Positions 39,144 to 48,341 of a stretch of DNA of 64,000 bases are shown piece after piece; the stretch's first letter is position 1, and each line of letters starts with the position of its first letter. Below the pieces are notes generated by a model. The model ran no database searches. It worked only from the letters and a program-made list of their open reading frames with translations, and was not told the DNA's origin. Both the position numbers and the translations under genes were made by a program. The stretch comes from Ignavibacteriota bacterium (GTDB lineage: Bacteria; Bacteroidota; Ignavibacteria; Kapaibacteriales; UBA2268), in the NCBI GenBank assembly GCA_019637995.1, contig JAHBUQ010000001.1:806001-870000 (forward strand), given 5' to 3'.

Positions 39144-39652
39144 GATGCCAAAGCACTATAAAGTTTGACCTGTGATTTATCTTCGCATTCTTCAAGTAAT
39201 TTTGTAATCGTTTTATTTGATAACGGATCTCTTAAACTGCCTGCTATTTCTACAGTTGGCATTAATACAAATTTTCTTTTGCTAAAATACGGATGAGGTA
39301 GTATCAGTTTTTTATCATTGACAACATTTTCTCCATGTAAAATTATATCAATATCAATTTCACGCTCATGCCAATGTTCACGCTTTTGCCTGCCGGAAAT
39401 ATATTCTATACTTTTTGCAAAGTATAAAATTTCTTCTGCTGAGTATGAAGTTTTACCAATTAAACTAACATTCAGAAACCAAGGCTGATTCTCGTATCCA
39501 AAAGGTTCTGATTCGTAAAATGAAGATATTGAAATATCCGAAATTAGTTCTGATTCCTTAAAAAGTTTAATTGCCGTTATAATATTATCATAACGGTCCC
39601 CGAGATTAGACCCTAAAGAAAGAAGAACAGGTGTATCGGTATTATTCTTCAT
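39140..39652 (-). CDS. folK: HPPK, 2-amino-4-hydroxy-6-hydroxymethyldihydropteridine diphosphokinase
   Basis: I take the start at ATG 39652 (MKNNTDTPVLLSLGSNLGDR), giving about 170 aa, the usual length; an upstream in-frame extension would lie entirely within folB. Motifs are LSLGSNLGDR, FLNVSL, and HEREIDIDIIL followed by LPHPYFSKRKFVL. It catalyses pyrophosphorylation of hydroxymethyldihydropterin in folate synthesis. It overlaps folB by 11 nt and dnaG by 4 nt, a tightly coupled operon. Confidence 0.95.
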   Translation of the reverse strand: MKNNTDTPVLLSLGSNLGDRYDNIITAIKLFKESELISDISISSFYESEPFGYENQPWFLNVSLIGKTSYSAEEILYFAKSIEYISGRQKREHWHEREIDIDIILHGENVVNDKKLILPHPYFSKRKFVLMPTVEIAGSLRDPLSNKTITKLLEECEDKSQVKLYSALAS

Positions 39653-40052
39653 CTTGGTTTGGTTGTATTCTTGAAATAGATTGTTCTGCTTCAATAAAAC
39701 CCACAACCCGTCTCATTGGAACTGACATCTTTCTGATTCTGACATTTGCCATTTCGAGATTATCAAATTTATCCATAAGCATATTCAGAATATCTGAACA
39801 CAAAGTTTCTACTAAATTATAATTTTCTGAACCTGTAATAATCTCAGAAACACAAAATAGGGCTTCCTCGTAATTAACTGAGTATTTTACATCATCATTG
39901 ACAATAGCTGTTTTGGCATCATAATACAAATCAAGATCAACTTCGTACTTTCCGCCTAATTTTTTTTCCTCTTCCTTAACACCGTGATATGCGTAATATT
40001 CTGCGTTTACTATGCTAAGCCTTGTAAGATCAGTATGGAACATATATTTCAT
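39642..40052 (-). CDS. folB: Dihydroneopterin aldolase
   Basis: This roughly 136-aa folate enzyme makes hydroxymethyldihydropterin from dihydroneopterin, directly upstream of folK's reaction. Family residues are AEYYAYHGVKEEE, DVKYSVNYEEAL, NLVETLCSDI, and VRIRKMSVPM. I prefer ATG 40052 (MKYMFHTDLTRLS) or the ATG 9 nt later. An ATG 45 nt further upstream would add a hydrophobic leader unlike the family. Confidence 0.92.
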   Translation of the reverse strand: MKYMFHTDLTRLSIVNAEYYAYHGVKEEEKKLGGKYEVDLDLYYDAKTAIVNDDVKYSVNYEEALFCVSEIITGSENYNLVETLCSDILNMLMDKFDNLEMANVRIRKMSVPMRRVVGFIEAEQSISRIQPNQDEE

Positions 40053-40196
40053 CCTTTTAATTTCATTAAAAAAAATAAAGACGTAATTGATTTGCAAAAA
40101 TTTAACGATATAAAAAAAATATAAACATTAGATTTGTTTATGGAATTGAAATTATAGCCAATAATTATTCAATATTTTGAAATAAGTTCGGGGATT

Positions 40197-40872
40197 GGGA
40201 ATTGGGAATTGGGGATTAGAGGCTGGGGCTCGGGTTTCGGAATAGCAACGTAGTTGCGAACTATTAATAGAAAAGGTATCGGGGCTAGGGTGTCGGGTGT
40301 CGGGAAAAAGCTGCGTAGTAGCTTACTATTAATAGAAAATAAGTTAAATAGAGAAATCCCACTTTTAAAAAGGGGGAAAGCTCGCTTGCGAACAGGGGGA
40401 TTAAGACAAAAATTAGTTGATAGTTATTGAGTTATTGAGTTTAAATTCAAATCCCTCTGTCACTGCGTGACATCTCCCTTTAATAAGAGAGAAAATAGAA
40501 AATGCAAAATCCCCATTCCAATTCTTCCTAACCCCTAACCCCAAGCACCGATACCTTTTCTATTAATGGCACGCAACTACGTTGCTATTCCGACACCCGA
40601 AACCCAGAACCCCAAATTCTTCTCCTACGGAGTTGGCTATTTGGTGCAGTTGGGGGCAAATTCTGCTATTAAGTGTAAGCAACTACGTTGCTATTCCGAC
40701 ACCCGAAACCCAGTCCCAAATCCTACTCCTACGGAGTCAGCTATTTGATGGCTTCGGGCTTACTTTCTGCTACTAATGGTACTCAACTACGTTGCTATTC
40801 CAAAAACCGATACCCGATACCCGATACCCAGAACCCGATACCCAAAACCCAGAACCCGAAACCCAGAACCCA
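40197..40872. repeat. Cluster of small-hairpin and G/C-strand simple repeats (no gene)
   Basis: No credible gene lies in this stretch. It opens with GGGAATTGGGAATTGGGG-type purine repeats. An imperfect inverted repeat about 45 nt long follows (around 40236-40281 against 40544-40595, containing GCAACGTAGTTGC / GCAACTACGTTGC and TTCTATTAAT). Between them are a GC-rich piece (AAAGGGGGAAAGCTCGCTTGCG...) and CTGTCACTGCGTGACA. Next comes a ~106-nt tandem unit starting CAACTACGTTGCTATTCC at 40574, 40680 and 40784, each also holding CTCCTACGGAG, a mini-hairpin with a TAC loop. It ends in CCCGATACCC/CCCAGAACCC runs. Open frames here are by-products of the repeats. Confidence 0.85.
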
Positions 40873-40980
40873 TCACCCTTCCCCTTCCACTATCTTAATT
40901 TCATCATCACTCAATTCATAAAGCTGATAGACGAGCTGGTTAATCTCACGGTCGGTTTTAAATGGGAATGAGCAGTTCAT
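40873..40980 (-). pseudogene. 3' relic of a second type IIG restriction-modification gene
   Basis: Thirty-five codons (MNCSFPFKTDREINQLVYQ... ending EEGEG-like VEGEG) align with the extreme C-terminus of the intact type IIG protein encoded at 42108. Both contain QLVYQLYEL followed by acidic residues and IKIVEGE and a stop. Only the tail is left; the rest is missing, with rhuM immediately upstream on the same strand. It implies that a homologous enzyme gene once ended here or that the locus was partly duplicated. Confidence 0.75.
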
Positions 40981-41038
40981 TTTCATAAACTATGTCCTTA
41001 GACTGTAACAAGATAATATAGAATGAATTTTTCAGATA

Positions 41039-42046
41039 TTATTTTTTTCTATTCAATTTTTTGAGTTTCTTTTGAGTATTACTTATTGATTCAATAAACT
41101 GTTTTTCAACATCCGATAGTTCGTTTATAGTTTTTGATTTATATAATTCATATTCAGAATCTGCTTTTTTTTGTGCTAATTCGGCAGAAATTTTTCCTGC
41201 ATTAGCAAGTAATTCCTGACGTGACATTTTAATAAAACCATCAAGAACTTCAATCCAATCTTTCATGTACATAGGTCTTCTCTGCATAGCATTTACTTCG
41301 GCAATATCAAGATAAGCTGATACAAGCCGATTGAGAATGCCAAGTTCCTCATCATTTAAATAATTTTTGGCAATTGAAATCTCGGATTTTGTTGGTTTTC
41401 TACCTTTAAAACTTGTCAAACCCATAAACGGCAATTCAGAATTGGCTCTTTCAAATATAATTTCAGCAGCAGTATGACCATGCGCCGCCCAATGAAGTTT
41501 ATTCTGTACTGTCTGAAAAAATAATTCCGTAGTTTCAGATTTAGGATTATAATCAATACTTGTAGCATAAATTTCTAATACTTTACGATAAAAGACTTTT
41601 TCCGATGAGCGAATATCCCTAATGCGGTTAAGTAGTTCTTCAAAATAACCACCTCCTTGTTTGAGGAAGTCGTCATTCATTGTAAATCCTTTTATAAGAT
41701 ATTCTTTCAATCTTTCAGTAGCCCAAATTCTAAACTGTGTACCTCTTAAAGATTTAACTCTATAACCAACCGAAATAATTACATCAAGGTTGTAAAGATT
41801 TGTAGGTTTGGTAGAAAAATCGGAAATTCCGATTTTTCTTACAGAATTTTCCTCAACAAGTTCACCCTCATTAAAAACATTCAAAATATGTTCATTAATA
41901 GTTGACCTTGATTTTTGGAATAAATCTGTCATTTGGTCAATTGTGAGCCAGATAGTGTCATTTTCGAAGCGGGTTTCAATTTTAGTCTTACCGTCTTCAG
42001 TTTGGTATATAATTAACTCAGTTAATGGTTTATTTTGGCTTGTCAC
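41039..42046 (-). CDS. RhuM family protein
   Basis: The 335-aa protein is of the virulence RhuM family. Its N-terminal DNA-binding-like region contains ETRFENDTIWLTIDQMTDLF...STINEHI, then VGYRVKSLRGTQFRIWATERLKEYLIKGF, the family's most recognisable segment. A helical C-terminal half follows. The start appears to be GTG at 42044-42046. RhuM genes are frequent in restriction-modification and defence islands, and this one lies just downstream of the type IIG gene with a 61-nt gap. The biochemical role is not established. Confidence 0.88.
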   Translation of the reverse strand: MTSQNKPLTELIIYQTEDGKTKIETRFENDTIWLTIDQMTDLFQKSRSTINEHILNVFNEGELVEENSVRKIGISDFSTKPTNLYNLDVIISVGYRVKSLRGTQFRIWATERLKEYLIKGFTMNDDFLKQGGGYFEELLNRIRDIRSSEKVFYRKVLEIYATSIDYNPKSETTELFFQTVQNKLHWAAHGHTAAEIIFERANSELPFMGLTSFKGRKPTKSEISIAKNYLNDEELGILNRLVSAYLDIAEVNAMQRRPMYMKDWIEVLDGFIKMSRQELLANAGKISAELAQKKADSEYELYKSKTINELSDVEKQFIESISNTQKKLKKLNRKK

Positions 42047-42107
42047 AATCTAGTCCTTAATAGTTTGAAACATCTTAATACATATTTTTGCAGTAATTTC
42101 CATCACC

Positions 42108-45100
42108 CTACTCCCCCTCCACAATCTTAATTTCTTCTTCTGTCAGTTCGTAGAGCTGATAGACGAGTTGGTCAATTTTATTGTCAGTATATTTTATGCG
42201 GGCTTGCAGGTGCTCTTTTTGTTCCGGAAGTGTCGCGGCTTGCAAGTCCTTGTTTAGTTGGAGCATTGTTTCGACTAACTTAATTAGTTGGTTCTGTGTT
42301 TCGGGGGCTGGGTTTTGGGGGATAGGAAATAACCTAAATACTTTTACCCCAATATCAACACCAATACCTCTTTTTTTTCCATTCATATTGAACCAATATC
42401 CACCGACTTTTGAATTCATTAAACTTAGTAAAAATTTTAAATCATATTTATTTGATTTTTGAATAATAACAGAAAATGAGAATCCACAATAATATTTTTT
42501 CTCATCATAAAAGAATTCAGGTTTTAAAAACATTCCCTTACAAATCAATTTTGGCTCATCAAAAAATCTTTGTTCTCGTGTTCTATGTATCCCATAGGGA
42601 GCATTTGATGATGTAATAAATTCTTCCATATTGTCAAGATGTTTTTTTATATTGGGATAAATGCCTCTTGCTATTCTCTCCCTCTCAATTTTACCTAAAT
42701 ACAGCAAATACTCATTCTGATAATTAATACTATATCGCTTTACATGACTAATATTCAAATATGGTTTTAATAGTTCTAATTCTGAAGTAGTTAATTCCAA
42801 TGATGAAATCTCCTTTTCATTTAATACAAAAACTCCATCACCAATTTTTATATTTTTATTTTTGGTATTTGTAAAAAGATTTTTAGAAATCTTATCAGTT
42901 GCTTCTACCACTCCCTGTGAAACTTCAAAATGGTTGACTAATGAATCACAGTTATTGAAAATATCAAGTCCACAACTTAAATTTATTTTATCAACCCCGA
43001 ATAAATTGCTATTATTAATTCTATGATTATCATATGAATCAATATTATCATTTGGATCATCCTGACTTATACTGTAAATTTTTGTGTAATATTCTTTTTC
43101 ATTTGCTTTTCTAAATATTGAAATATTATGTTTACCACTTACATCCTTGAAGACCTTGTAATTATCAAAATTTACGATAATTTCAATTGTAAGTTCCTTT
43201 TTTATTCGATTAATTAGGATAGAAGCACCATCACTTTTCATCCAATAACTGTTCGTTATTATACCGAATAGTCCATTTTGTTTTAAAATATCAATACCAC
43301 GATGTACAAAATAATACCAATAATCCATTTTACCTTGATGGTATAATTGACCAATTCTTGATTTTAAAATTGGTTCAAATATTTCTTGGCTTCCCCTTTC
43401 TTTTAGATACGGCGGATTACCTATCACTACATCAAAGCCACCTTGCTTGAATACCATCGGAAAAGCACTCTCCCAGTTGAAAGGTTTAATCTTCTTTTCG
43501 GCTCCCGGCTCGAAATCAATCTGATTATCATAAAAATCTATGTCAATAAGAGAATTACCACTTTTGATATTGCTGTCAAGTGAGGGCAGTACCCTTTCAT
43601 GCAGAAACGATAACTGGCTTATTGATGCTTCCGTTTCTCCTTCCATTGCCTTCAGCATTAAAGAGAGCTTTGTAACCTCGACAGCGTTTGTGTCAATATC
43701 AACACCGTAAATATTATTCAGAAGTATATCTTTCTTAACCTGTGTAGTCAAATTTCCGTCCGGGCGGAGAAATTTATCCTTATTCTTAATATTTGAATTA
43801 TGATAGTATTCCTTATGCCAATCCAAAAGATACTGATAAGCACCAAGCAGAAAAGAACCACTACCACACGCGGGGTCACATATTTTTATTTTCTCGATTT
43901 CCTCCGGAGTAGCGAACTGATTGTAGAAGGAATTAGGAATTAGGAATTGGGAATTAGAAATAAAACAATTTCCTTCTTCCTCATTCCTATTTCCTACTAT
44001 ACTATTTTCGAATTGATATTGCTTATCATTGATGACAGCATTTTCTGAATTCCATTTAGTTTCTCCCAAATTGGAGTCATTACCTCCCTGCTGATAAATT
44101 CTAATTTCACTGCTAATATCAGATGAGTTTCCAATTCCGTCGCTGAACCTCTCGCAATTATCAAAAACCTTCTGAGTTCCGGTCTGGAAATTCTTCCCCA
44201 TCCCTCCGCTATGTTTGCCGGAATTGATGTAACCGCTCTTTTTATTTGACTTGTCAGACCAAACATTTCCTCCTTCGGCAGTTCCCTCGCCATTTGATAT
44301 GTCAAAACTGTCAGTTCTATTGATTGTTTCCAAATTTCCAGGTCTTTGTAACTCTTGACCTTGTCCAATTTCATTTTTTTCTCCATATTTATTATAATAA
44401 ATTTGCTTTTTTAACAAACTATTCTCACCATCATTATTCCCTTTTCCTAATTCCCAATTCCTGCGTCCTATTTCCCCAATCAACTTACCAACAGTATTCT
44501 TAACTATATAATCAACAATATATTGAGGTGTATAATAAACCCCACCGGCTTTGCGGACTTCTGGTTTCTCTTCTATTTTTATTCTGTGTCCGGGAGTAAT
44601 ACGGATAATTTTACCAAGATACTGCTCATACGAATGACCAAGAATTTCAACAGGTATTACTGAAAACTCATAAGGGCTTTTCGGATAATACATTTCTTCG
44701 ATTATTGTTTTCAGTATCTTATCATCAATTTTCAGATTATCAGTAATCCTATCCTTTTGATAATCAAAAAGTCCGGAATTGTATTTTAAATCGGCAGTAT
44801 GGAACAATGTTTTCAGATTTTCATAGGAATTATTACCGATTAGATTAAATAACTGATTTTCACTTTCAACTCCGCGGTCTTCGCATATTCTTAAAAATAT
44901 TATCCTGTCCATAATTTTTTGAAGTGAATAATTCAATTCATCTTCATCAATAGCCGGATTGCGGTTGACAATATTTCGAGCAAGCAAATCTCTCCAGGTG
45001 TCAAGTGATTTCAGAAATTCAGCGTCAACTCCGGTAGTACCTTTTTTGCCTTTGTTAGAGCTTACAAACTTATCAAAACTGCCTTTGAGAACCATTTCTT

Positions 45101-45614
45101 TAGAGAAGGTCTCCCAAAGAAAATCAAACTCTTTCAGATAATCTTTGTAAGTGAAATATTTAATTCTCGAAACAGAGGCTTTATCTGTTGGTGCGGGCTT
45201 TATGGTACAATCATAAATGGAAAATTCTTCAAAATCTGAAATAATTGAAATCGGCATTTTAGCACTCCAACCGTATCGTCTTAGTTGATAAGCCGGTTCG
45301 ATTGTGTCTTTTATTGATACACTTGGCTTTTTGGCTTCCAGAAAAAATTTCTTCTGACCATAAATTGTAAAGCAGTAATCCGGAGCTTTGGTTTTTCCGG
45401 CAACTTTGATTTTATCTTCGTGAATAACTTCACGGTAACTTTCAGCAAGTCCGGCTCTGTTGTTTATATCCCAACCTAATGCTTCAAAGAATGGATTGAT
45501 ATAATCCGTCCTTGTCTGAGTTTCGTTGAAACTACCTTTTTTATATCCTTCGACATGATAATCGAATCTTTCAGCTAATTTTTCAATCGTATCTTTCGCA
45601 TCAATTTTGTTCAT
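42108..45614 (-). CDS. Type IIG (Eco57I-like) restriction-modification enzyme with internal insertion
   Basis: The 1168-aa single-chain nuclease and adenine methyltransferase has an N-terminal PD-(D/E)xK site, PD79...E93-A-K95. A helical connector and YYTPQYIVDYIVKNTVG (about 365) follow. The methylase motif I is DPACGSGSF (about 578-586), the catalytic NPPY (about 730), and the C-terminal half is a TaqI-like target-recognition region ending in QLVYQLYELTEEEIKIVEGE. Residues about 384-563 are foreign to the family: a Gly/Asn/Ser/Gln-rich stretch that is the out-of-frame translation of an embedded four-helix-bundle gene. Without it the enzyme would be about 990 aa, the usual size. Whether the inserted form is active is unknown, but the frame is intact throughout. 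Confidence 0.9.
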   Translation of the reverse strand: MNKIDAKDTIEKLAERFDYHVEGYKKGSFNETQTRTDYINPFFEALGWDINNRAGLAESYREVIHEDKIKVAGKTKAPDYCFTIYGQKKFFLEAKKPSVSIKDTIEPAYQLRRYGWSAKMPISIISDFEEFSIYDCTIKPAPTDKASVSRIKYFTYKDYLKEFDFLWETFSKEMVLKGSFDKFVSSNKGKKGTTGVDAEFLKSLDTWRDLLARNIVNRNPAIDEDELNYSLQKIMDRIIFLRICEDRGVESENQLFNLIGNNSYENLKTLFHTADLKYNSGLFDYQKDRITDNLKIDDKILKTIIEEMYYPKSPYEFSVIPVEILGHSYEQYLGKIIRITPGHRIKIEEKPEVRKAGGVYYTPQYIVDYIVKNTVGKLIGEIGRRNWELGKGNNDGENSLLKKQIYYNKYGEKNEIGQGQELQRPGNLETINRTDSFDISNGEGTAEGGNVWSDKSNKKSGYINSGKHSGGMGKNFQTGTQKVFDNCERFSDGIGNSSDISSEIRIYQQGGNDSNLGETKWNSENAVINDKQYQFENSIVGNRNEEEGNCFISNSQFLIPNSFYNQFATPEEIEKIKICDPACGSGSFLLGAYQYLLDWHKEYYHNSNIKNKDKFLRPDGNLTTQVKKDILLNNIYGVDIDTNAVEVTKLSLMLKAMEGETEASISQLSFLHERVLPSLDSNIKSGNSLIDIDFYDNQIDFEPGAEKKIKPFNWESAFPMVFKQGGFDVVIGNPPYLKERGSQEIFEPILKSRIGQLYHQGKMDYWYYFVHRGIDILKQNGLFGIITNSYWMKSDGASILINRIKKELTIEIIVNFDNYKVFKDVSGKHNISIFRKANEKEYYTKIYSISQDDPNDNIDSYDNHRINNSNLFGVDKINLSCGLDIFNNCDSLVNHFEVSQGVVEATDKISKNLFTNTKNKNIKIGDGVFVLNEKEISSLELTTSELELLKPYLNISHVKRYSINYQNEYLLYLGKIERERIARGIYPNIKKHLDNMEEFITSSNAPYGIHRTREQRFFDEPKLICKGMFLKPEFFYDEKKYYCGFSFSVIIQKSNKYDLKFLLSLMNSKVGGYWFNMNGKKRGIGVDIGVKVFRLFPIPQNPAPETQNQLIKLVETMLQLNKDLQAATLPEQKEHLQARIKYTDNKIDQLVYQLYELTEEEIKIVEGE
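43942..43957 (+). repeat. Right arm of 16-nt inverted repeat flanking the embedded gene
   Basis: AGGAATTGGGAATTAG is the exact reverse complement of 44447-44462. It lies within a short run of GGAATTA repeats. Confidence 0.9.
43997..44386 (-). CDS. Four-helix-bundle protein (IVP/S23-like) nested in the type IIG gene
   Basis: This 129-aa protein is encoded on the same strand as the type IIG gene but in a different frame. It matches the four-helix-bundle family first seen in intervening sequences of 23S rRNA genes: SYKDLEIWKQSIEL at the start, LPKEEMFGLTSQIKRA, VTSIPANIAEGWGR and the RRFLIIARGSATELETHL segment. Members are related in fold to the Avd accessory protein of diversity-generating retroelements; no reverse transcriptase or template repeat is present here. 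A perfect 16-nt inverted repeat flanks the gene, suggesting it arrived as a small insertion. The function of the family is unknown. Confidence 0.9.
   Translation of the reverse strand: MEKKMKLDKVKSYKDLEIWKQSIELTVLTYQMARELPKEEMFGLTSQIKRAVTSIPANIAEGWGRISRPELRRFLIIARGSATELETHLILAVKLEFISREVMTPIWEKLNGIQKMLSSMISNINSKIV
44447..44462 (+). repeat. Left arm of 16-nt inverted repeat flanking the embedded gene
   Basis: CTAATTCCCAATTCCT is the reverse complement of 43942-43957. Together the arms bracket about 500 nt including the four-helix-bundle gene. Confidence 0.9.
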
Positions 45615-45783
45615 ATTAAAATCGCTTTTTTAATTTTTTCTTATTTTCACATTTTCAAACGATACAAATTTAATTAAAATTCTCAATTAATTATCAAATT
45701 TAACTATAGAAGTTTTCAACAGCTAAAAATACTTCTTCGCAAGGTTTTATTTCAATAAAATGATTTGTTAAATTCAATCCACC

Positions 45784-46755
45784 CTACTTCCTGTTATTCG
45801 CAATCGCAATAGCTGCTTCGATTGCATCAAGTGTGCTTTGGTGATTGGCGATATTTTTTCCGGCTATACCAAAAGCTGTGCCATGGTCAGGCGATGTTCT
45901 TACAATTGGCAAACCGGCTGTGAAATTAACCCCGCCACCCGCAGCAATTAGTTTCAATGGTATAAGCCCCTGGTCGTGATACATCGCAAGATAGCCATCG
46001 TAATTTTTGTATAGCTGATGAGCAAAAAAACCATCAGCCGGAAATGGACCTTCGCAGTTAATTCCTGATTTTTTGGCAAGTTTTATGGCTGGAATTATGT
46101 GCTCAATCTCCTCAGTACCAATATTCCCATTCTCACCGGCATGAGGATTTAATCCCAAAACTGCAATTTTTGGAGAAGCAATTCCGAAGTCATTTTTCAG
46201 AGATAAATTAAAATTTTCAATTGAATTTAATACCAATTCTTTGGTGATTCTGTCAGCAATTTCTCTTAACGGACTATGAATTGTAACAAGAGCCGCACGT
46301 AAATTATCTTTGAATAGTATCATCAATGGTTTTGCGACATGGCAATTTGCGGCGAGCATTTCAGTATGTCCTGGATATTTCCAACCTGCAAGATACATTG
46401 CTTCTTTTGCAATGGGTAGAGTTACAATCGCATCATTTTTTCCACCTATTGTATCAGCTACACATAACTCCAATGCATCTGCCGCATGTCGTCCGGCTTC
46501 AATACATACTTCGCCAATTTCAATTTGATAAGAAGAAGAAATTTCCTGAATAAGTACTTTATTATTTCCAAGGAACAAATAATCATCCTCAATTATTATT
46601 GAATTATCAATGACTTCCAGCCATTGCTTGAGAATACTTGTAGAGCCATAGAATACAAATTCTACAGAATCAGGATTGCTGAAATTCTGTAATGTTTTAA
46701 TCATATTCTCAATTCCGATGCCGTTTACATCGCCGGTTGTGATAGCTATTTTCAT
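45784..46755 (-). CDS. pdxA: 4-hydroxythreonine-4-phosphate dehydrogenase
   Basis: The 323-aa enzyme of vitamin B6 synthesis (DXP-dependent route) oxidises 4-phosphohydroxy-L-threonine with NAD. Motifs are TTGDVNGIGIE at the N-terminus, PGHTEMLA, LGLNPHAGENG, GPFPADGFF, and MYHDQGLIPLKL, with the metal-binding His residues in HTE, NPHAG and YHDQ. It overlaps the downstream-facing permease gene by 4 nt, so the two are co-transcribed (permease first). The link between the two functions is not obvious. Confidence 0.97.
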   Translation of the reverse strand: MKIAITTGDVNGIGIENMIKTLQNFSNPDSVEFVFYGSTSILKQWLEVIDNSIIIEDDYLFLGNNKVLIQEISSSYQIEIGEVCIEAGRHAADALELCVADTIGGKNDAIVTLPIAKEAMYLAGWKYPGHTEMLAANCHVAKPLMILFKDNLRAALVTIHSPLREIADRITKELVLNSIENFNLSLKNDFGIASPKIAVLGLNPHAGENGNIGTEEIEHIIPAIKLAKKSGINCEGPFPADGFFAHQLYKNYDGYLAMYHDQGLIPLKLIAAGGGVNFTAGLPIVRTSPDHGTAFGIAGKNIANHQSTLDAIEAAIAIANNRK

Positions 46756-48176
46756 TTTTTCCTGTATTTAAAATAATAATAAAGTGGTAATCCTGCCAAT
46801 ACAAGTAATAACCCAAAAGTTGAATTAATTATTTCACTTTTTCCGCTGATATAATTACTGATGTCATTATATAAAGTCAATACTACAAATATTCCGGCAA
46901 CCAGCACAAATGTAAGTGGAATGTAAGGATACAAAGGTACTTTGTAAGGTCTTGGAGTATCGGGCATTTTTTTACGCAAAACTATTACCCCATATGCTCC
47001 CAAAGCATAAAAAATCCAACTGACAAATATCAGCATATCGGTTAAGTCGTCAAAAGAGCCACTGATAACAAGACCACAAGACCATATTGCTTGTAAAAAA
47101 AGTGCATTTGCAGGTGTATGATACTTTTTGCTTACATTTCCAAATACCGGAAAAAACATATCACGTTTTGCCATTGCAAAATAAACCCTTGCACTAACCA
47201 TGATAGTGCCATTAGAAGTGCCGAATGTTGATACCATCACAAGTGCGGCAACTAAGCCTCCACCCCACGCCCCAACAGCTCTGTCAGCCACATCTGCTGC
47301 GACTAATTTCGATTTTGCCATTTCATCAATTGGCAATACATAGAGATAAGCAAGATTAATCAACATATAAACACCAATTATTATCAAAGTGCCAATAATC
47401 AATGCTTTAGGAATATTTTTCATTGGATTTTTGACTTCACCGGCTATGTATGTAACATTATTCCATCCGTCGAATGCCCAAAACGCCGCAGATAGAGCCG
47501 CAATAATGCCACCTATCAAACCAAGCTCTCCATAAGAGAAGTCAGGAATATCATAAGTTAGATTACCAGCAGAGCCACCGGTGTATAGAAATCCTGCAAC
47601 AACAAGAATTAATATTGCTAAAACTTTTGCAGTTGTAAAAAACTCTGCTACTCTGCCTCCATACTTAATTCCGAAATAATTTACTATTGTAAGAAGCAAT
47701 ATGACAAACATTGTAAGGGATTTGACACCGAAGTCCTTTAGTGGGAAAATTTTGCCTACAAAAGGCATATAAATTTGGAAAGATGCTTCAATCTCAGACG
47801 AAAATCTTGGCAGAACAAAAAAGTATTCTGTGTACTCAGCAAATACATAAGTTATTGAAGCTATTGAGCCCGTCTGAATAACAGCAAGGATAGCCCAGCC
47901 GTATAAATATGAGGTAAGACTTCCATACATTTTATCAAAGAAGACATATTGTCCGCCTGTTTCTGTTATCATTCCGGCTACTTCAGCATTTGAAAGTGCT
48001 CCAAATAATGTCAGAATTCCGGCAATAACCCAAATTAGCAGAAGCAATTCAGGTGTTCCTAAGTCTGCAGCCATTACAGCCGGTTTTTTAAATATTCCGG
48101 AGCCGATTACAGCTCCTACAACTATTGCAATGGTCGTAAAGAGTCCAAGTTGAGGTAAAAGTTTGTCTGATTTCAT
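46752..48176 (-). CDS. APC-superfamily amino acid permease
   Basis: The 474-aa integral membrane protein has about 12 helices. The first helix contains the unwound APC signature IVVGAVIGSGIFKKPA, then NAEVAGMITETGGQYVFF and a WAFDGWNN segment in the substrate-path region (helix 6). The sequence is closest in style to the LAT/SteT-type amino acid exchangers and transports an unidentified amino acid across the inner membrane. It is translated ahead of pdxA with a 4-nt overlap. Confidence 0.92.
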   Translation of the reverse strand: MKSDKLLPQLGLFTTIAIVVGAVIGSGIFKKPAVMAADLGTPELLLLIWVIAGILTLFGALSNAEVAGMITETGGQYVFFDKMYGSLTSYLYGWAILAVIQTGSIASITYVFAEYTEYFFVLPRFSSEIEASFQIYMPFVGKIFPLKDFGVKSLTMFVILLLTIVNYFGIKYGGRVAEFFTTAKVLAILILVVAGFLYTGGSAGNLTYDIPDFSYGELGLIGGIIAALSAAFWAFDGWNNVTYIAGEVKNPMKNIPKALIIGTLIIIGVYMLINLAYLYVLPIDEMAKSKLVAADVADRAVGAWGGGLVAALVMVSTFGTSNGTIMVSARVYFAMAKRDMFFPVFGNVSKKYHTPANALFLQAIWSCGLVISGSFDDLTDMLIFVSWIFYALGAYGVIVLRKKMPDTPRPYKVPLYPYIPLTFVLVAGIFVVLTLYNDISNYISGKSEIINSTFGLLLVLAGLPLYYYFKYRKK

Positions 48177-48341
48177 TCTTTTGCAAAATTTGACAAATAA
48201 ATATTTGTAAAATTAATAAAATTTTTAGTTATAATATTATTAAGTTTGATTTTTTAAAAAAAATCTGCAACGCTTTTTAAATTGATGTGTATTTATTAAT
48301 GAGTGAGAAATATTTTATAAATAATTTAAGGAATAACAAAA

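Noticed and set aside
40574-40801. Possible CRISPR-like array
   Set aside because: The units are ~106 nt apart but the sequence between the short repeats is itself repeated, there are only three units, and no cas genes lie nearby.
40566-40921. Overlapping plus-strand open frames rich in Pro/Asn/Thr
   Set aside because: They are translations of the hairpin and CCCGATACCC repeats in several frames, with no start signals or family resemblance.
43997-44386. Avd/diversity-generating retroelement
   Set aside because: The embedded protein is four-helix-bundle like Avd, but no reverse transcriptase, template or variable repeat is present, and the IVP/S23 type fits better.
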